The notes beneath the pieces were generated by a model, which saw only the letters and a program-made list of their open reading frames with translations, was not told where the DNA came from and did no database searches. A DNA stretch of 64,000 nucleotides, from the NCBI GenBank assembly GCA_963702705.1, contig CAVPDR010000007.1:496001-560000 (forward strand), read 5' to 3'. This document shows positions 1 to 9,000 of this stretch, piece by piece. Origin of the DNA: VRUE01 sp963702705 (GTDB taxonomy: Bacteria; Actinomycetota; Thermoleophilia; Solirubrobacterales; 70-9). The stretch's first letter is position 1. The number at the start of each line of letters is the position of its first letter. The position numbers and the translations under genes are program-made.

Positions 1-611
1 ACCGCTCGGTCGCCAACGTCCTCTTTGCGGGCTTCGGCGGTGCGCCCTCGGGCGGCGCTGGCGGCGCGACCGAGGAACGCCCGCACGTCTCGATCGGTGC
101 CCAGGACGCGGCGATCAAGCTCGCCTACGCCGACTCGGTCGTGATCGTGCCCGGCTACGGCCTCGCCGTCGCCCAGGCCCAGCACGCGATCAAGGAGGTC
201 GGCGACGAGCTGGAGAAGCGCGGCGTCACCGTCAACTACGCGATCCATCCCGTCGCCGGCCGCATGCCCGGCCACATGAACGTGCTGCTGGCCGAGGCCG
301 ACGTGCCCTACGAGCAGCTGAAGGAGATGGAGGAGATCAACCCCGAGATGCCGCGCACCGACGTCGCGGTCGTGGTCGGCGCCAACGACGTCACCAACCC
401 GGCCGCCAAGAACGATCCCGACAGCCCGATCGCCGGGATGCCGATCATCGAGGTCGACCAGGCCCAGCAGGTGATCGTGATCAAGCGCTCGCTCAGCCCC
501 GGCTTCGCCGGCATCGACAACGACCTCTTCTATGAGCCCAACACCTCGATGCTCTTCGATGACGCGAAGAAGGCCGCAGCGGATATCGCGGCCGAGATTC
601 AAAACCTCTGA
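1..611 (+). CDS. pntB: NAD(P) transhydrogenase subunit beta, C-terminal part
   Basis: The gene enters from the left edge; the reading frame begins at base 3 and runs 202 residues to TGA at 609-611. The product is the NADP(H)-binding domain III of the proton-pumping transhydrogenase, which moves hydride between NADH and NADP+. Visible family motifs are VIVPGYGLAVAQAQH, the segment HPVAGRMPGHMNVLLAEA, VVVGANDVTNPAA, and the end motif GFAGIDNDLFY followed by NTSMLFDDAKK. The upstream membrane part and subunit alpha lie outside the window. No defect is visible in this part. Confidence 0.95.
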   Translation, partial: RSVANVLFAGFGGAPSGGAGGATEERPHVSIGAQDAAIKLAYADSVVIVPGYGLAVAQAQHAIKEVGDELEKRGVTVNYAIHPVAGRMPGHMNVLLAEADVPYEQLKEMEEINPEMPRTDVAVVVGANDVTNPAAKNDPDSPIAGMPIIEVDQAQQVIVIKRSLSPGFAGIDNDLFYEPNTSMLFDDAKKAAADIAAEIQNL

Positions 612-623
612 CGGCAGCCGTCG

Positions 624-768
624 GAGGGATCCGGTCATCCTCCAGTGGAATTGAGTCGCGCGCCCTGCGGGCGCTGCTCCAGATGATGCTGCGCGCCTAT
701 GGCGCGCAATGACCAGATTGCATTTCCGCCGCTTCGCGACATTCCACTGGAGGACGACCGGATCCCTC
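624..768. repeat. Long inverted repeat downstream of pntB
   Basis: Bases 624-651 and 741-768 are reverse complements over 28 positions with one mismatch. They enclose about 89 bases that contain a further small hairpin (GCGCGCCTATGGCGCGC). It begins 13 bases after the pntB stop and probably ends or protects that transcript. There is no T-run. The remaining bases up to 852 show nothing beyond the ribosome-binding site of the next gene. Confidence 0.7.
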
Positions 769-852
769 GTGGCAGTGGGAGCAAAGCGACTTGGATCGAC
801 GCGATTTCTGGCCTGCGGGGGAGAGATGGGGCACGCCAGCGCTTAAGGATCT

Positions 853-1781
853 ATGGCGGAGCACGAGCGGGGGCAGTCGACAGTCGAGTGGATCGGCTTG
901 CTGTTGCTCGTCTCCATGGCTCTAGCCGGCTTGGTTGCGGCCGGGGTGCGGATTCCCGGCACGGAGTTGGCGCGGGCGATCGCCTCGCGGATCCTCTGCG
1001 CCGCCTCCGTCGCAGATAGCTGTGGCGGCGACGAGCCGGCTCTGATCGCCGCCTACGGGACCGAAGTCGGCGAGCTGGTGCGCGAGCACATGCCCTCGCT
1101 GCTCTTCGAGCGGGGCTCGCGCGGCGTGCCGGTCGACTTCCGCCGCTGCCGCAGCACCGCCTGTGGGGACGGTGCCGACCATGGCTACGTGCGCCGTACC
1201 GACGCCGGCCTGCCCGTTTCCGCCTTCGTCCACGTCGTCGACTGCCGACCGGGCGCTGCGGAGGCGTCCAAAGCGGACGGTGCAAACTGCTCCGGCGAGC
1301 GAGCGGGCAATATCTACCTGCAGTACTGGACCTACTACGCCGACTCGGCGACCCTTCGCGGCGTCCCGATCGCCGGCGACGAGGGCTACCACCTGGATGA
1401 CTGGGAGGGTGTCCAGATCCGCATCCGCCCCGACGGCAGCGTCGACGAGCGTGCCTCCTCCCACGACGGCTACAACTACGACGAGGGAACGGCCAACTGG
1501 GGCTCGGACGTGGGCGCCGCGGCGCTGAGGGACTCGCCGAAGCAGCCGGAATCCGGCCGGCCAACGGCTGGGGCCCCGAGACCCACATGCTCTTCGTCTC
1601 CGGCGGTAGCCACGCCGGCGACGCCTTCGACGTTCGCGACATCGAGCGCCTGACCCCGGGCAGCCGCGTCCAGCTGATCCCGCTCGAGCCGGTAGCCGCC
1701 CGCAGCGATGCCCGCTTCACGATCAATCCGCCCTGGCGCAAGAAGGTCTGGCGCGACCCGGAGGCCGAGGGCACCGACTGA
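853..1781 (+). pseudogene. Frameshifted secreted protein with class III-like signal segment
   Basis: The first frame starts at ATG 853 (AAGGA ribosome-binding site six bases before) and gives ERGQSTVEWIGLLLLVSMAL, a GQxxVE(W) segment followed by a hydrophobic helix like TadE-type or class III pilin-like leaders. The frame degrades after about residue 226. The sequence resumes in the next frame as GLAEAAGIRPANGWGPETHM and continues to the stop at 1779-1781. One missing G in the GGG run at 1528-1530 would reconcile the two parts. The extracellular part has several Cys and aromatic residues but no fold I recognise. Either a real pseudogene or a sequencing error; a repaired gene would encode about 309 residues. 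Confidence 0.6.
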
Positions 1782-1784
1782 CGA

Positions 1785-1830
1785 CGAACCGAACGTTTTG
1801 CATGGCAGCCATGCAAAACGTTCGGGTTCG
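1785..1830. terminator. Bidirectional hairpin between convergent genes
   Basis: CCGAACGTTTTGCATGGC at 1789-1806 is perfectly repeated in inverse at 1808-1825 around one unpaired base, and the stem extends outward with one bulge. It lies between the stops of the frameshifted gene and the convergent SDR gene, so it can serve both strands. Confidence 0.75.
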
Positions 1831-1839
1831 GTCGCACTC

Positions 1840-2607
1840 CTACTTCGGCGGCATTCGCAGGGCGCTGTCGAGGCGGATCGTCTCGCCGTTGAGCATCGGG
1901 TTGGCGACGATCTGCGCGACCAGCTGCGCGTACTCCTCGGGGCGGCCGAGGCGCGAGGGGAAGGGGATGCCGGCGCCCAGTGCCGTCCGTGCCTCCTCGG
2001 GCAGGGCGGCGAGCAGCGGCGTATCGAAAAGACCCGGGGCGATCGTCATCACGCGAACGCCGCGCCCGGCCATGTCGCGGGCCGCCGGCAGCGTCATCCC
2101 GACGATGCCGCCCTTCGAGGCGGCGTAGGCGACCTGGCCGATCTGGCCGTCGTAGGCGGCGATCGAGGCGGTGTTGACGCAGACGCCGCGCTCGCCCTCG
2201 GCGCCCGGCTCGTTCTCGCTCATCGCGGCCGCGGCGAGGCGCAGCACGTTGAAGCTGCCGATCAGGTTGACCTTGACCACGTTGGAGAAGAACTCGAGGT
2301 TGTGGGGGCCACGCTTGTGGGCGACCCGCTCGGCCCAGCCGATCCCGGCGCAGCAGACCGAGATCCGCAGACCGTCGTCGTGGGCCGCCGCCTGCTCGAC
2401 CGCGCCCGAGACGGCGGCCTCGTCGGTCACGTCGGCCTGGACGAAGGTGGCGCCCGGCCCGAGCTCTGCCGCCAGCACCTCTCCCTTCTCGGCATTGAGA
2501 TCGGCAATCGTCACCGCGGCACCCGCGCTGATCAGCAGCCGCGTCGTCGCCTCGCCAAGCCCCGAGGCCCCACCGGCAACCAGCGCACTCGTTCCCTCGA
2601 TCCGCAT
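1840..2607 (-). CDS. SDR-family dehydrogenase (3-hydroxyacyl-CoA type)
   Basis: Classical short-chain dehydrogenase of about 255 residues. The N-terminal GGASGLGEA nucleotide-binding motif, the ADLNAEKG acidic segment suggesting NAD+, the CCAGIG motif and the active site (Ser in NTASIAAYDG, then YAASKGG with Tyr and Lys) are all visible. Overall pattern resembles type II 3-hydroxyacyl-CoA dehydrogenases (HSD17B10-like), which act in branched-chain or fatty acyl-CoA breakdown; the exact substrate is inference. ATG at 2607 is used; an in-frame GTG lies three codons upstream at 2616. The gene is convergent with the frameshifted gene and divergent from egtB. Confidence 0.9.
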   Translation of the reverse strand: MRIEGTSALVAGGASGLGEATTRLLISAGAAVTIADLNAEKGEVLAAELGPGATFVQADVTDEAAVSGAVEQAAAHDDGLRISVCCAGIGWAERVAHKRGPHNLEFFSNVVKVNLIGSFNVLRLAAAAMSENEPGAEGERGVCVNTASIAAYDGQIGQVAYAASKGGIVGMTLPAARDMAGRGVRVMTIAPGLFDTPLLAALPEEARTALGAGIPFPSRLGRPEEYAQLVAQIVANPMLNGETIRLDSALRMPPK

Positions 2608-2626
2608 CGTCGGCACCCTACCCGCC

Positions 2627-2676
2627 CAACTGCATCAACTTCTCTACCTGCTGGATCCAGAAATTGATTGCAGTTG
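2627..2676. promoter_or_regulatory. Inverted repeat in the SDR/egtB divergent region
   Basis: CAACTGCATCAA (2627-2638) faces TTGATTGCAGTTG (2664-2676), an inverted repeat with one inserted base. It lies between two divergent start codons in a locally AT-richer stretch, which suits an operator or promoter-proximal hairpin. No regulator is assigned. Confidence 0.4.
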
Positions 2677-2740
2677 ATCGCTTTGTGGAATTAACACCAT
2701 TGTAAGAAGACCTCGCTAGGGTTTTCAGATTGCCACTGAG

Positions 2741-3847
2741 GTGACGTCGAGCACCAAGAACGCCATCGTGGAGCGCCTCGGCGAGGCGCGCACACGCACT
2801 CTGGAGTTGATCGAGCCGCTCGACGACGAGCAGCTCAACCGCGTCTACTCGCCGATCCTCAGCCCGCTCGCCTGGGACCTCGGCCACATCGCCAACTTCG
2901 AGGAGCTCTGGCTGGTGCAGACGATCGGCGGTCGTGAGCCACTGCACGGCGAGCTCGGTCGCCTCTACGACGCGATCGAGAACCCGCGCAAGGTCCGTGG
3001 CGAGTTGCCGATCCTGCGCGACGACGAGCTGCGCTCCTACCTCGCCGACGTGCGCGAACGCACGCTCGAGGTCCTCGAGGAGGTCGACCTCCGTCCCGAC
3101 GCCGACGACCCCCTTCTACGGGAAGGCTTCGTCTACGAGATGCTGATCGCCCACGAGCTGCAACACAACGAGACGATGCTGCAGCTGCTGCAGCTGGTCG
3201 ACGGCTATGAGGTTCCCTGGGCTTCACCCGTTCGAGAGATGCCCCGCGATCCGGAGACGGTTCTCATTCCCGCCGGCAGCTACGAGATCGGCGCACTCGA
3301 GGAAGGGTTTGCTTACGACAACGAGCGTCCTCGCCACACGGTCGAGCTGGCGTCATTTGAAATCGATCGAACTCCGGTGACCAATGCTGCGTATGTCCAG
3401 TTCATGGAGGAGACCGGCGCCGAGCCCCCGCTGTACTGGGAGCGCGACGACGGGGGATGGGTGCTGACGACGATGGCGGGTCGCGACCCGGTCATACTGG
3501 CCCATCCCGTCCTCCATGTTTCCTGGCACCAGGCGGACGCCTTTGCCCGCTGGGCCGACAAGCGGTTGCCGAGCGAGCACGAGTGGGAGGCGGCTTCCAC
3601 CGAGTTGCAGTGGGTCGGCCAGGCCTGGGAATGGACCTCATCGGACTTCCTCGCCTACCCCGGCTTCGAGGCCTTCCCCTACCGCGAGTACTCGGAGGTC
3701 TTCTTCGGCGACGCCTACAAGGTCCTGCGCGGCGGCTCCTGGGCTACCCACCCCGGCGTGATGCGACCCAGCTTCCGCAACTGGGATCTGCCCGAGCGTC
3801 GCCAGATCTTCGCTGGCATCCGCTGTGCGAGGGACGTGGTGGCGTGA
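2741..3847 (+). CDS. egtB: Ergothioneine biosynthesis protein EgtB
   Basis: Non-heme iron sulfoxide synthase of 368 residues that joins hercynine to a thiol donor (gamma-glutamylcysteine or cysteine). The N-terminal DinB-like part carries the iron ligands: His49 in WDLGHI and the HxxxHxE motif HELQHNE at 138-144. The C-terminal half is the FGE/sulfatase-modifying fold, with LPSEHEWEAA and the signature LRGGSWATHPGVMRPSFRN near the end. It starts at GTG 2741. The last bases overlap egtD, so the two are translationally coupled. EgtA, EgtC and EgtE are not in the window. Confidence 0.95.
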   Translation: MTSSTKNAIVERLGEARTRTLELIEPLDDEQLNRVYSPILSPLAWDLGHIANFEELWLVQTIGGREPLHGELGRLYDAIENPRKVRGELPILRDDELRSYLADVRERTLEVLEEVDLRPDADDPLLREGFVYEMLIAHELQHNETMLQLLQLVDGYEVPWASPVREMPRDPETVLIPAGSYEIGALEEGFAYDNERPRHTVELASFEIDRTPVTNAAYVQFMEETGAEPPLYWERDDGGWVLTTMAGRDPVILAHPVLHVSWHQADAFARWADKRLPSEHEWEAASTELQWVGQAWEWTSSDFLAYPGFEAFPYREYSEVFFGDAYKVLRGGSWATHPGVMRPSFRNWDLPERRQIFAGIRCARDVVA

Positions 3848-4812
3848 TCGCGATCGAGGTCCACCTCGCCGCCGACGCCGCCGCGACGATGCGCCGCGAC
3901 GTCCGCGCCGGCCTCGCGGCCGAGCCCAAGGAGCTGGCGCCGAAGTACTTCTACGACGAGCGCGGCTCGCAGCTGTTCGAGCAGATCACCGAGTTGCCGG
4001 AGTACTACCCGACCCGGGCCGAGCGCTCGATCCTCGCCGAGCGCTCGGGCGAGATCGTCGCCGCGGCCGGCCGGCCGCAGACGCTGGTCGAGCTCGGTTC
4101 CGGCTCGGCCGCCAAGACCCGCCATCTGCTCAGCGCGATGCGCGACGCCGGCTGCCTGCGGACATACGTCCCGGTCGACATCTCGGAGGAGATCACCCAC
4201 GAGACCGCCGAGGCGCTGGTCGGCGAGTACCCCGGCCTGGCGGTGCGCGGCCTCGTCTGCGACTTCGAGCACGATCTCGAGCGCATCCCCGACGGTGAGG
4301 GCAGCCGCCTCGTCGCCTTCCTCGGCGGCACGATCGGCAACCTCTATCCCGAGGCCCGCCGCGACTTCCTCACCCGGCTCGCGGCCCTGATGGGTCCCGA
4401 CGATCGCCTCCTGCTCGGCACCGACCTGGTCAAGGCGCGCGACCGGCTTGAGGCCGCCTACGACGACGCCGCGGGCGTCACCGCCGAGTTCAACAAGAAC
4501 GTGCTCGAGGTGCTCAACCGCGAGCTCGGCGCCGACTTCGACCTCGACGCATTCGAGCACGTCGCTCGCTATGACGCCGAGGAGGCGCGGATGGACATTC
4601 GCCTGCGCTCTTTAGGGGAGCAGACGATCCGGGTCGAGGGGCTCGACATGGACGTCAGCTTCGCCCGCGGCGAGGAGATGCGAACCGAGATCTCCTCCAA
4701 GTTCACCTACGAGCGGCTCACCGAGGTCTACGAAGAGGCTGGCCTGGGGATCGACGGCTGGTTCACCGACGCCGAATGCGACTACGCCCTCAGTCTCGCC
4801 CGGCCTGCTTAG
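3844..4812 (+). CDS. egtD: L-histidine N-alpha-methyltransferase EgtD
   Basis: Transfers three methyl groups from S-adenosylmethionine to histidine to give hercynine, the substrate of EgtB. The 322-residue product shows the family start LAPKYFYDERGSQLFEQI, the SAM loop LVELGSGSAAKTRHLL, the motif GGTIGNLYPEARRDFL, and the histidine-binding region GTDLVKARDRLEAAYDDAAG followed by FNKNVLEVLNRELGADF. GTG 3844 overlaps the egtB stop by four bases. The gene is convergent with the LLM oxidoreductase, whose stop overlaps its last four bases. Confidence 0.95.
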   Translation: MIAIEVHLAADAAATMRRDVRAGLAAEPKELAPKYFYDERGSQLFEQITELPEYYPTRAERSILAERSGEIVAAAGRPQTLVELGSGSAAKTRHLLSAMRDAGCLRTYVPVDISEEITHETAEALVGEYPGLAVRGLVCDFEHDLERIPDGEGSRLVAFLGGTIGNLYPEARRDFLTRLAALMGPDDRLLLGTDLVKARDRLEAAYDDAAGVTAEFNKNVLEVLNRELGADFDLDAFEHVARYDAEEARMDIRLRSLGEQTIRVEGLDMDVSFARGEEMRTEISSKFTYERLTEVYEEAGLGIDGWFTDAECDYALSLARPA

Positions 4813-5741
4813 GGCGCCAGAGCTCCGATCAGCTCGCCCAGCTTGTCGGGCGTGGTGATCGGGGTGAGGATCGGCAGCGTGATGCCGCCCTCGACGAAGG
4901 CGCCGATGCGCTCCACCATCTCCTCGGGCGAGCCGAAGATGAACATCGCCTCGATCAGATCCCAGGGCGCCGCTGCGGCGGCGGCCTGGCGATCGCCCTC
5001 CTCCCAGGCGGCAACCATGGCGTCGATCTCGTCGCCGTAACCGAGCCAGCGGTAGAAAGCGGCATAAACCGGGACCGTGATGTAGGAGGAGAACATGAAG
5101 CGGGCCAGCGGCTCGACCGCCTCGCGCTCGCCCGGCAGGCAGAAGAAGCGGCAGAGCAGCTCGAAATCGGCGGGGGCGCCGTCGAGCTGCGCGGTCACCT
5201 TCGGCAGCCCGCCCAGCGGCAGGAAGTTGGTGAAAGCCCCGTCGGCGCGCTCGACCGCCAGCTCGAGCATCTTGCCGCGCAGCGCCGCCAGCACGATCGG
5301 CACCCGCTGCGCCGGCGCGCTCTCCAGTTTGAAACCGCTCGCCGTGCGCTCCCCGTCGAGCGCCGTGCGCAGGAAGTCGAGCGTCTCACGCACCCGGCTC
5401 AGCGGCTTCTCGAAGGGAATGCCGTTCCAGCCTTCGACGATCCGGTCCGAGGAGGAGCCGATGCCGAGGACGAAGCGGCCGCCGGAGGCGTCCGCGAGCG
5501 CCGCTGCCTCCTGGGCGAGGAGGGCGGGACCGCGCTGGAAGACGCCGACGATCCCGGTCCCGAGCCGCGCCCGCGTGGTCCAGGCCGCGCTCAGGGCGAG
5601 TGGCGTGAAGCCGTCGGGACCGTTCGTCTCGCCGCTCCAAAAGTCCGTGTAGCCGACCGCCTCGGCCCGCTTGATCAGCTCCTCGTGAGCCGCGAGCGAG
5701 GTGCCCGGCAACGGCAGCGTCAGTCCCCATCTCTCGGCCAC
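4809..5741 (-). CDS. LLM-class F420-dependent oxidoreductase
   Basis: Luciferase-like monooxygenase fold of 310 residues. Seen are the N-terminal strand WGLTLPLPG, HEELIKRAEAVGYTDFWSGE, RLGTGIVGVFQRGPALLAQE, and RFVLGIGSSSDRIVEGWNG, which match F420-dependent members of actinobacteria. Such enzymes use F420H2 or F420 on varied substrates, so none can be named here. It ends within the 3' end of egtD on the opposite strand, and the glpX start lies 32 bases beyond its own start, divergently. Confidence 0.88.
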   Translation of the reverse strand: MAERWGLTLPLPGTSLAAHEELIKRAEAVGYTDFWSGETNGPDGFTPLALSAAWTTRARLGTGIVGVFQRGPALLAQEAAALADASGGRFVLGIGSSSDRIVEGWNGIPFEKPLSRVRETLDFLRTALDGERTASGFKLESAPAQRVPIVLAALRGKMLELAVERADGAFTNFLPLGGLPKVTAQLDGAPADFELLCRFFCLPGEREAVEPLARFMFSSYITVPVYAAFYRWLGYGDEIDAMVAAWEEGDRQAAAAAAPWDLIEAMFIFGSPEEMVERIGAFVEGGITLPILTPITTPDKLGELIGALAP

Positions 5742-5773
5742 GACCGAGACCCTATCGCTAGGCTCCCGGGCCG

Positions 5774-6772
5774 ATGAGCGAGGCCTCGCCGATAAAGCCG
5801 GATCGCAACCTGGCGCTGGAGCTCGTGCGCGTGACTGAGGCCGCCGCGCTCGCCGCTGCCCGCTGGGTCGGTCGCGGCGACAAGATCGCCGCCGACGGGG
5901 CGGCCGTCGACGCGATGCGCTTCGTCCTCGACACGGTCGCGATGGACGGCGTCGTCGTCATCGGCGAGGGCGAGAAGGACGAAGCGCCGATGCTCTTCAA
6001 CGGCGAGCAGATCGGCGACGGCAGCCCGCCCGTGGTCGACATCGCGGTCGACCCGCTGGAGGGTACGACGCTCTGCGCCCGCGGCATGCCGAGCGCCCTC
6101 GCCGTGATCGCGCTCGCCGAGCGCGGCTCGATGTTCGACCCTGGGCCCTGCGTCTACATGGAAAAGATGGCCGGCGGCGAGGAGATCGCCGACCTGCTCG
6201 ATCTCGATCGCCCCCTGCCCGAGACCCTGAATCTGATCGCCGAGCGCAAGGGCGGCAGCGTCGGCGACGTGACCGTCGTCATGCTCGACCGGCCGCGCCA
6301 CGAGGAGGCGATGGCCGAGGTGCGCGAGGCCGGCGCCCGCCTGCGCTTGATCAGCGACGGCGACGTCTCGGCGGCACTGCTCGCGGTCAGCGAACGGTCG
6401 CCGGTCGACCTGCTTTGGGGCATCGGCGGCACGCCCGAGGGCGTGCTCTCGGCAGCGGCGCTCAAGTCGATGGGGGGGCAGTTGCTCGGTCGCCTCTGGC
6501 CCCGCGACGACGAGGAGCGCAGCGCTGCAGTCGACGCCGGCTACGACCTCAGCCGTATCCTCAGCGCCGACGATCTCTGCGCCGGGGAGGACGTCTTCTT
6601 CTCGGCCACCGGCGTCACCGATGGCGACGTGTTGCAGGGAGTCCGCTACCGCGGTCCCGGTGCCACCACGGAATCGCTGGTGATGCGCTCGCGCTCGGGC
6701 ACCGTCCGCCGCGTCCACGCCCGCCACGACCGGGCGAAGCTACGCCAGGTCATCGGCGAGCGCTACGGCTGA
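5774..6772 (+). CDS. glpX: Class II fructose-1,6-bisphosphatase
   Basis: Hydrolyses fructose-1,6-bisphosphate to fructose-6-phosphate in gluconeogenesis. The 332-residue length fits the GlpX family. Visible are RWVGRGDKIAADGAAVDAMR, VVIGEGEKDEAPML, the metal and substrate motif VDPLEGTTLCARGMPSALAV, and WGIGGTPEGVLSAAALK. Its stop codon lies inside the left arm of the strong hairpin at 6769-6870. Confidence 0.95.
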   Translation: MSEASPIKPDRNLALELVRVTEAAALAAARWVGRGDKIAADGAAVDAMRFVLDTVAMDGVVVIGEGEKDEAPMLFNGEQIGDGSPPVVDIAVDPLEGTTLCARGMPSALAVIALAERGSMFDPGPCVYMEKMAGGEEIADLLDLDRPLPETLNLIAERKGGSVGDVTVVMLDRPRHEEAMAEVREAGARLRLISDGDVSAALLAVSERSPVDLLWGIGGTPEGVLSAAALKSMGGQLLGRLWPRDDEERSAAVDAGYDLSRILSADDLCAGEDVFFSATGVTDGDVLQGVRYRGPGATTESLVMRSRSGTVRRVHARHDRAKLRQVIGERYG

Positions 6773-6870
6773 GGCGCTGGAACCGGCGCATCTCGGGGTC
6801 CTCGGTCGCTCGCGTGCGGAGCACGCCACGCTCCCTGCGTCCCCCGACCTGCTTGGTTCCAGCGCCTCAG
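6769..6870. repeat. Intergenic palindromic repeat with 45-bp core, copy 1
   Basis: Arms 6769-6784 and 6855-6870 are perfect 16-bp reverse complements, and each contains the stop codon of a convergent gene (glpX, TetR). The loop holds a 45-bp core (6798-6842) that is identical, on the other strand, to 11170-11214. The core has its own hairpin (GCGTGC-3-GCACGC). It likely acts as a bidirectional terminator; the shared core makes it a dispersed repeat. Confidence 0.8.
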
Positions 6871-7604
6871 GCGGATTTTTGTTCCTCGGCCTGTTCCGCC
6901 GTCGCCGCGTCGCTCGCCACGGCCGCCGCCTCCTCGCCGATGTAGGGGAGCAGCAGCTCGAAGGTCAGCTGGGGCAGCAGATCGGGGAGGTCGGCGGCGT
7001 TGCCGAGGGCGACCTCTTCGTAGACGCGGGAGAAGACCGCCCCGCCGGAGATGCTCGAGAGGTTCGGCAGGTCCGGGGCGTCCTCGATGAACTCGCGACC
7101 CTCGTCGAGCAATGTCGTGAAGCGGCGGAAGGTGTCGCGGAAGCGGGCGCTGGCGATCGGCCCGACGGTCCCCATCTCGATCATCATCACGCGGGCCGCC
7201 TGCGGGCTCGCGGCGAACCACTCGAGCGTCGTGGCGAGGCCGCGGCGCACCCGCTGGGGCCACGCGCCGGGCCGGTCGTAGGAGTTTTTCACCGCCGCTT
7301 CGAGATCGGCGACGAGCGCGTCGTTGGCCGTGACGAAGCAGTCTTCCTTGTCCTTGAAGTGTTTGTAGAAGGTCTCCCTGCCGACGCCGGCGTCTTTGAG
7401 GATGTCGGCGACCGAGCTCCCCCGAAAGCCCTTCGTCGCGGTTACCCGTACGACCGCTGCGAGCAGCCGCTCGCGCTGGGACTGGAGGACCAGCTCGCGC
7501 GGCAGCCCGTGGCGACCACGCGGCAGCTTCCACTGGTGCAGGTTCGAGGGAGGCTCGCCGACCGCGGCGAGTTTGGGTTTGTCCGGTTCTCCGGGATCGC
7601 TCAT
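6867..7604 (-). CDS. TetR/AcrR-family transcriptional regulator
   Basis: The 245-residue product has an N-terminal TetR helix-turn-helix at about residues 35-85: VTATKGFRGSSVADILKDAG then VGRETFYKHFKDKEDCF. The C-terminal effector domain is variable, with no ligand evident. It overlaps the upstream TetR gene by four bases, so the two are one operon. A third, decayed TetR gene lies divergently upstream. Targets are unknown. Confidence 0.88.
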   Translation of the reverse strand: MSDPGEPDKPKLAAVGEPPSNLHQWKLPRGRHGLPRELVLQSQRERLLAAVVRVTATKGFRGSSVADILKDAGVGRETFYKHFKDKEDCFVTANDALVADLEAAVKNSYDRPGAWPQRVRRGLATTLEWFAASPQAARVMMIEMGTVGPIASARFRDTFRRFTTLLDEGREFIEDAPDLPNLSSISGGAVFSRVYEEVALGNAADLPDLLPQLTFELLLPYIGEEAAAVASDAATAEQAEEQKSA

Positions 7605-8281
7605 CGGCAGTCTTTCGCCTGCGCGAGCGCGGCCTTTTGTCCGACATAGGGAAGCAGCGCGATGTAGAGGAGTTCCGGCAGCAGTGACGGGAGCTTCTCC
7701 GTCTCACCGGCGGCGATGCAGTCTGCGACCAGGACCTTTGCCCTGCCGAAGGCAATCTCCGGGCTGGCCATCGGCGTCGTCGCATCTTCGGTGGGCTTGA
7801 GCCAGTCCTGCAGGCCGACGACGGTGGAGCTGCGGTAGCGACGCACGATTCCGGGGTCGACCAGGGGCGCCTCGACCACGAGCAGCTTCGTGTACTCGGG
7901 CCTGGCAGCCATCAGCTCGAGCACTCCCCCGAGGACATCGCGAAGAGCATCGACCCTGGAGGTCCCGCTGCCGGCATAGGCCATGGTCGCGACGCCCTTC
8001 AACTCGCCCAGGAAGTGATCGGCGGTGGCGTAGAAGCACTCCTGCTTGTTGTTGAAATGTTTGTAGAACGTGCCGCGAGAGATGCTCGCGTGGGAGACGA
8101 TGTCAGCGATCGTCGCCGCCGCGAAAGTCTTCTCGGCACAGCTCGCCGCCATCGCCTCGAGAATCCGCTGGCGCTGTGTGCGGATAACGATGTCCTGGGG
8201 GAGCTGGGGTATGAGCAATCCGGAGATGCCCACCACTCCCTCGTCCAGTTCCTCTCCCGTTGTGCTGGATCCGTGTGCCAT
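7601..8281 (-). CDS. TetR/AcrR-family transcriptional regulator
   Basis: 226 residues. Recognition region FAAATIADIVSHASISRGTF followed by YKHFNNKQECFYATADHF is a standard TetR DNA-binding domain. It resembles the next gene in layout (an N-terminal lead with LPQDIVIRTQRQRILEAM before the HTH), so the pair probably arose by duplication. About 250 bases separate it from the divergent decayed TetR gene; that gap holds no gene I can support, only an AT-rich stretch around 8500-8545 that may carry a promoter. Confidence 0.88.
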   Translation of the reverse strand: MAHGSSTTGEELDEGVVGISGLLIPQLPQDIVIRTQRQRILEAMAASCAEKTFAAATIADIVSHASISRGTFYKHFNNKQECFYATADHFLGELKGVATMAYAGSGTSRVDALRDVLGGVLELMAARPEYTKLLVVEAPLVDPGIVRRYRSSTVVGLQDWLKPTEDATTPMASPEIAFGRAKVLVADCIAAGETEKLPSLLPELLYIALLPYVGQKAALAQAKDCR

Positions 8282-8531
8282 CTGAAGTTAGCCTCTCTCG
8301 GTGTTGTCCAGGGCTTTGGCCTACACCGGAAGAGCGGTATCGGACTCTGTTGGCGCCTGCCGTCATCACCCACCGAAGGGCGGCCGCCGGCCATGAGGAC
8401 CTTGCCCCATCGCGATCAGCTGCCTCGCACATACCGCGCTGCGGCTGTCAAGAGCGCCCTATCGAACGCCGGCATCCGCATTACGCAGAAGGACTGGGCA
8501 AGGTGTTTTTAACACAAAACCATGCAGTACT

Positions 8532-9000
8532 TTGTTAGAATCTCTTCGTACCAAAATTGTGGCAGGCGCAGATACCTTGCAGCAAAAGCCGATTGAATTG
8601 CCGTTTTTCCCCGGCGGGCGGGCGATTCCAGGCGATGCGGTGGCTGCCGATCAACGGCGGAGACTGCTCGCTGCCCTGCCGCGCGCCGTGGCGGAGAACG
8701 GCTTCGACGGGATGACGGTGGAAAGCATCGTCAGCCTGGCCCAGGTTCGCCGCAACTCGTTCTACGAGCAGTTCGCGGACAAGCGCGAGTGCCATAGTCG
8801 GCGCGATCGTCTCCCGCCTCAGGCAGCTGATCCTGCACGGGGAGATCGACAACCTGCCGGATCTCCAGCCGGAGTTGACACGGCTGACGCTCTCCTTCTT
8901 CGACCTGGCGGGGCCGCCGCCGAACCCGGGTCAGGGCGAGGACGGCGAGCCCGCGCAGCCGCAGTCGCCGGAGCGGTCCTCGGTCTTCGAGCCGGCGTAA
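8532..9000 (+). pseudogene. Decayed TetR-family regulator
   Basis: The first part (TTG 8532 or GTG 8559) encodes a TetR-like DNA-binding domain: RRRLLAALPRAVAENGFDGM, then VRRNSFYEQFADKREC. At about 8793 the frame changes. A second frame then reads VGAIVSRLRQLILHGEIDNL and PDLQPELTRLTLSFFDLAG to a TAA at 8998-9000, which looks like the C-terminal helix of such a regulator. Most of the ligand-binding domain is missing, so this is an internal deletion with a frame change, not a single-base error. Its 3' end overlaps the YihY gene on the other strand. Confidence 0.65.

Noticed and set aside
699..1019. Short open frame overlapping the hairpin after pntB
   Set aside because: Arg-rich, out of frame with the recognisable secreted protein, and covers a structured repeat.
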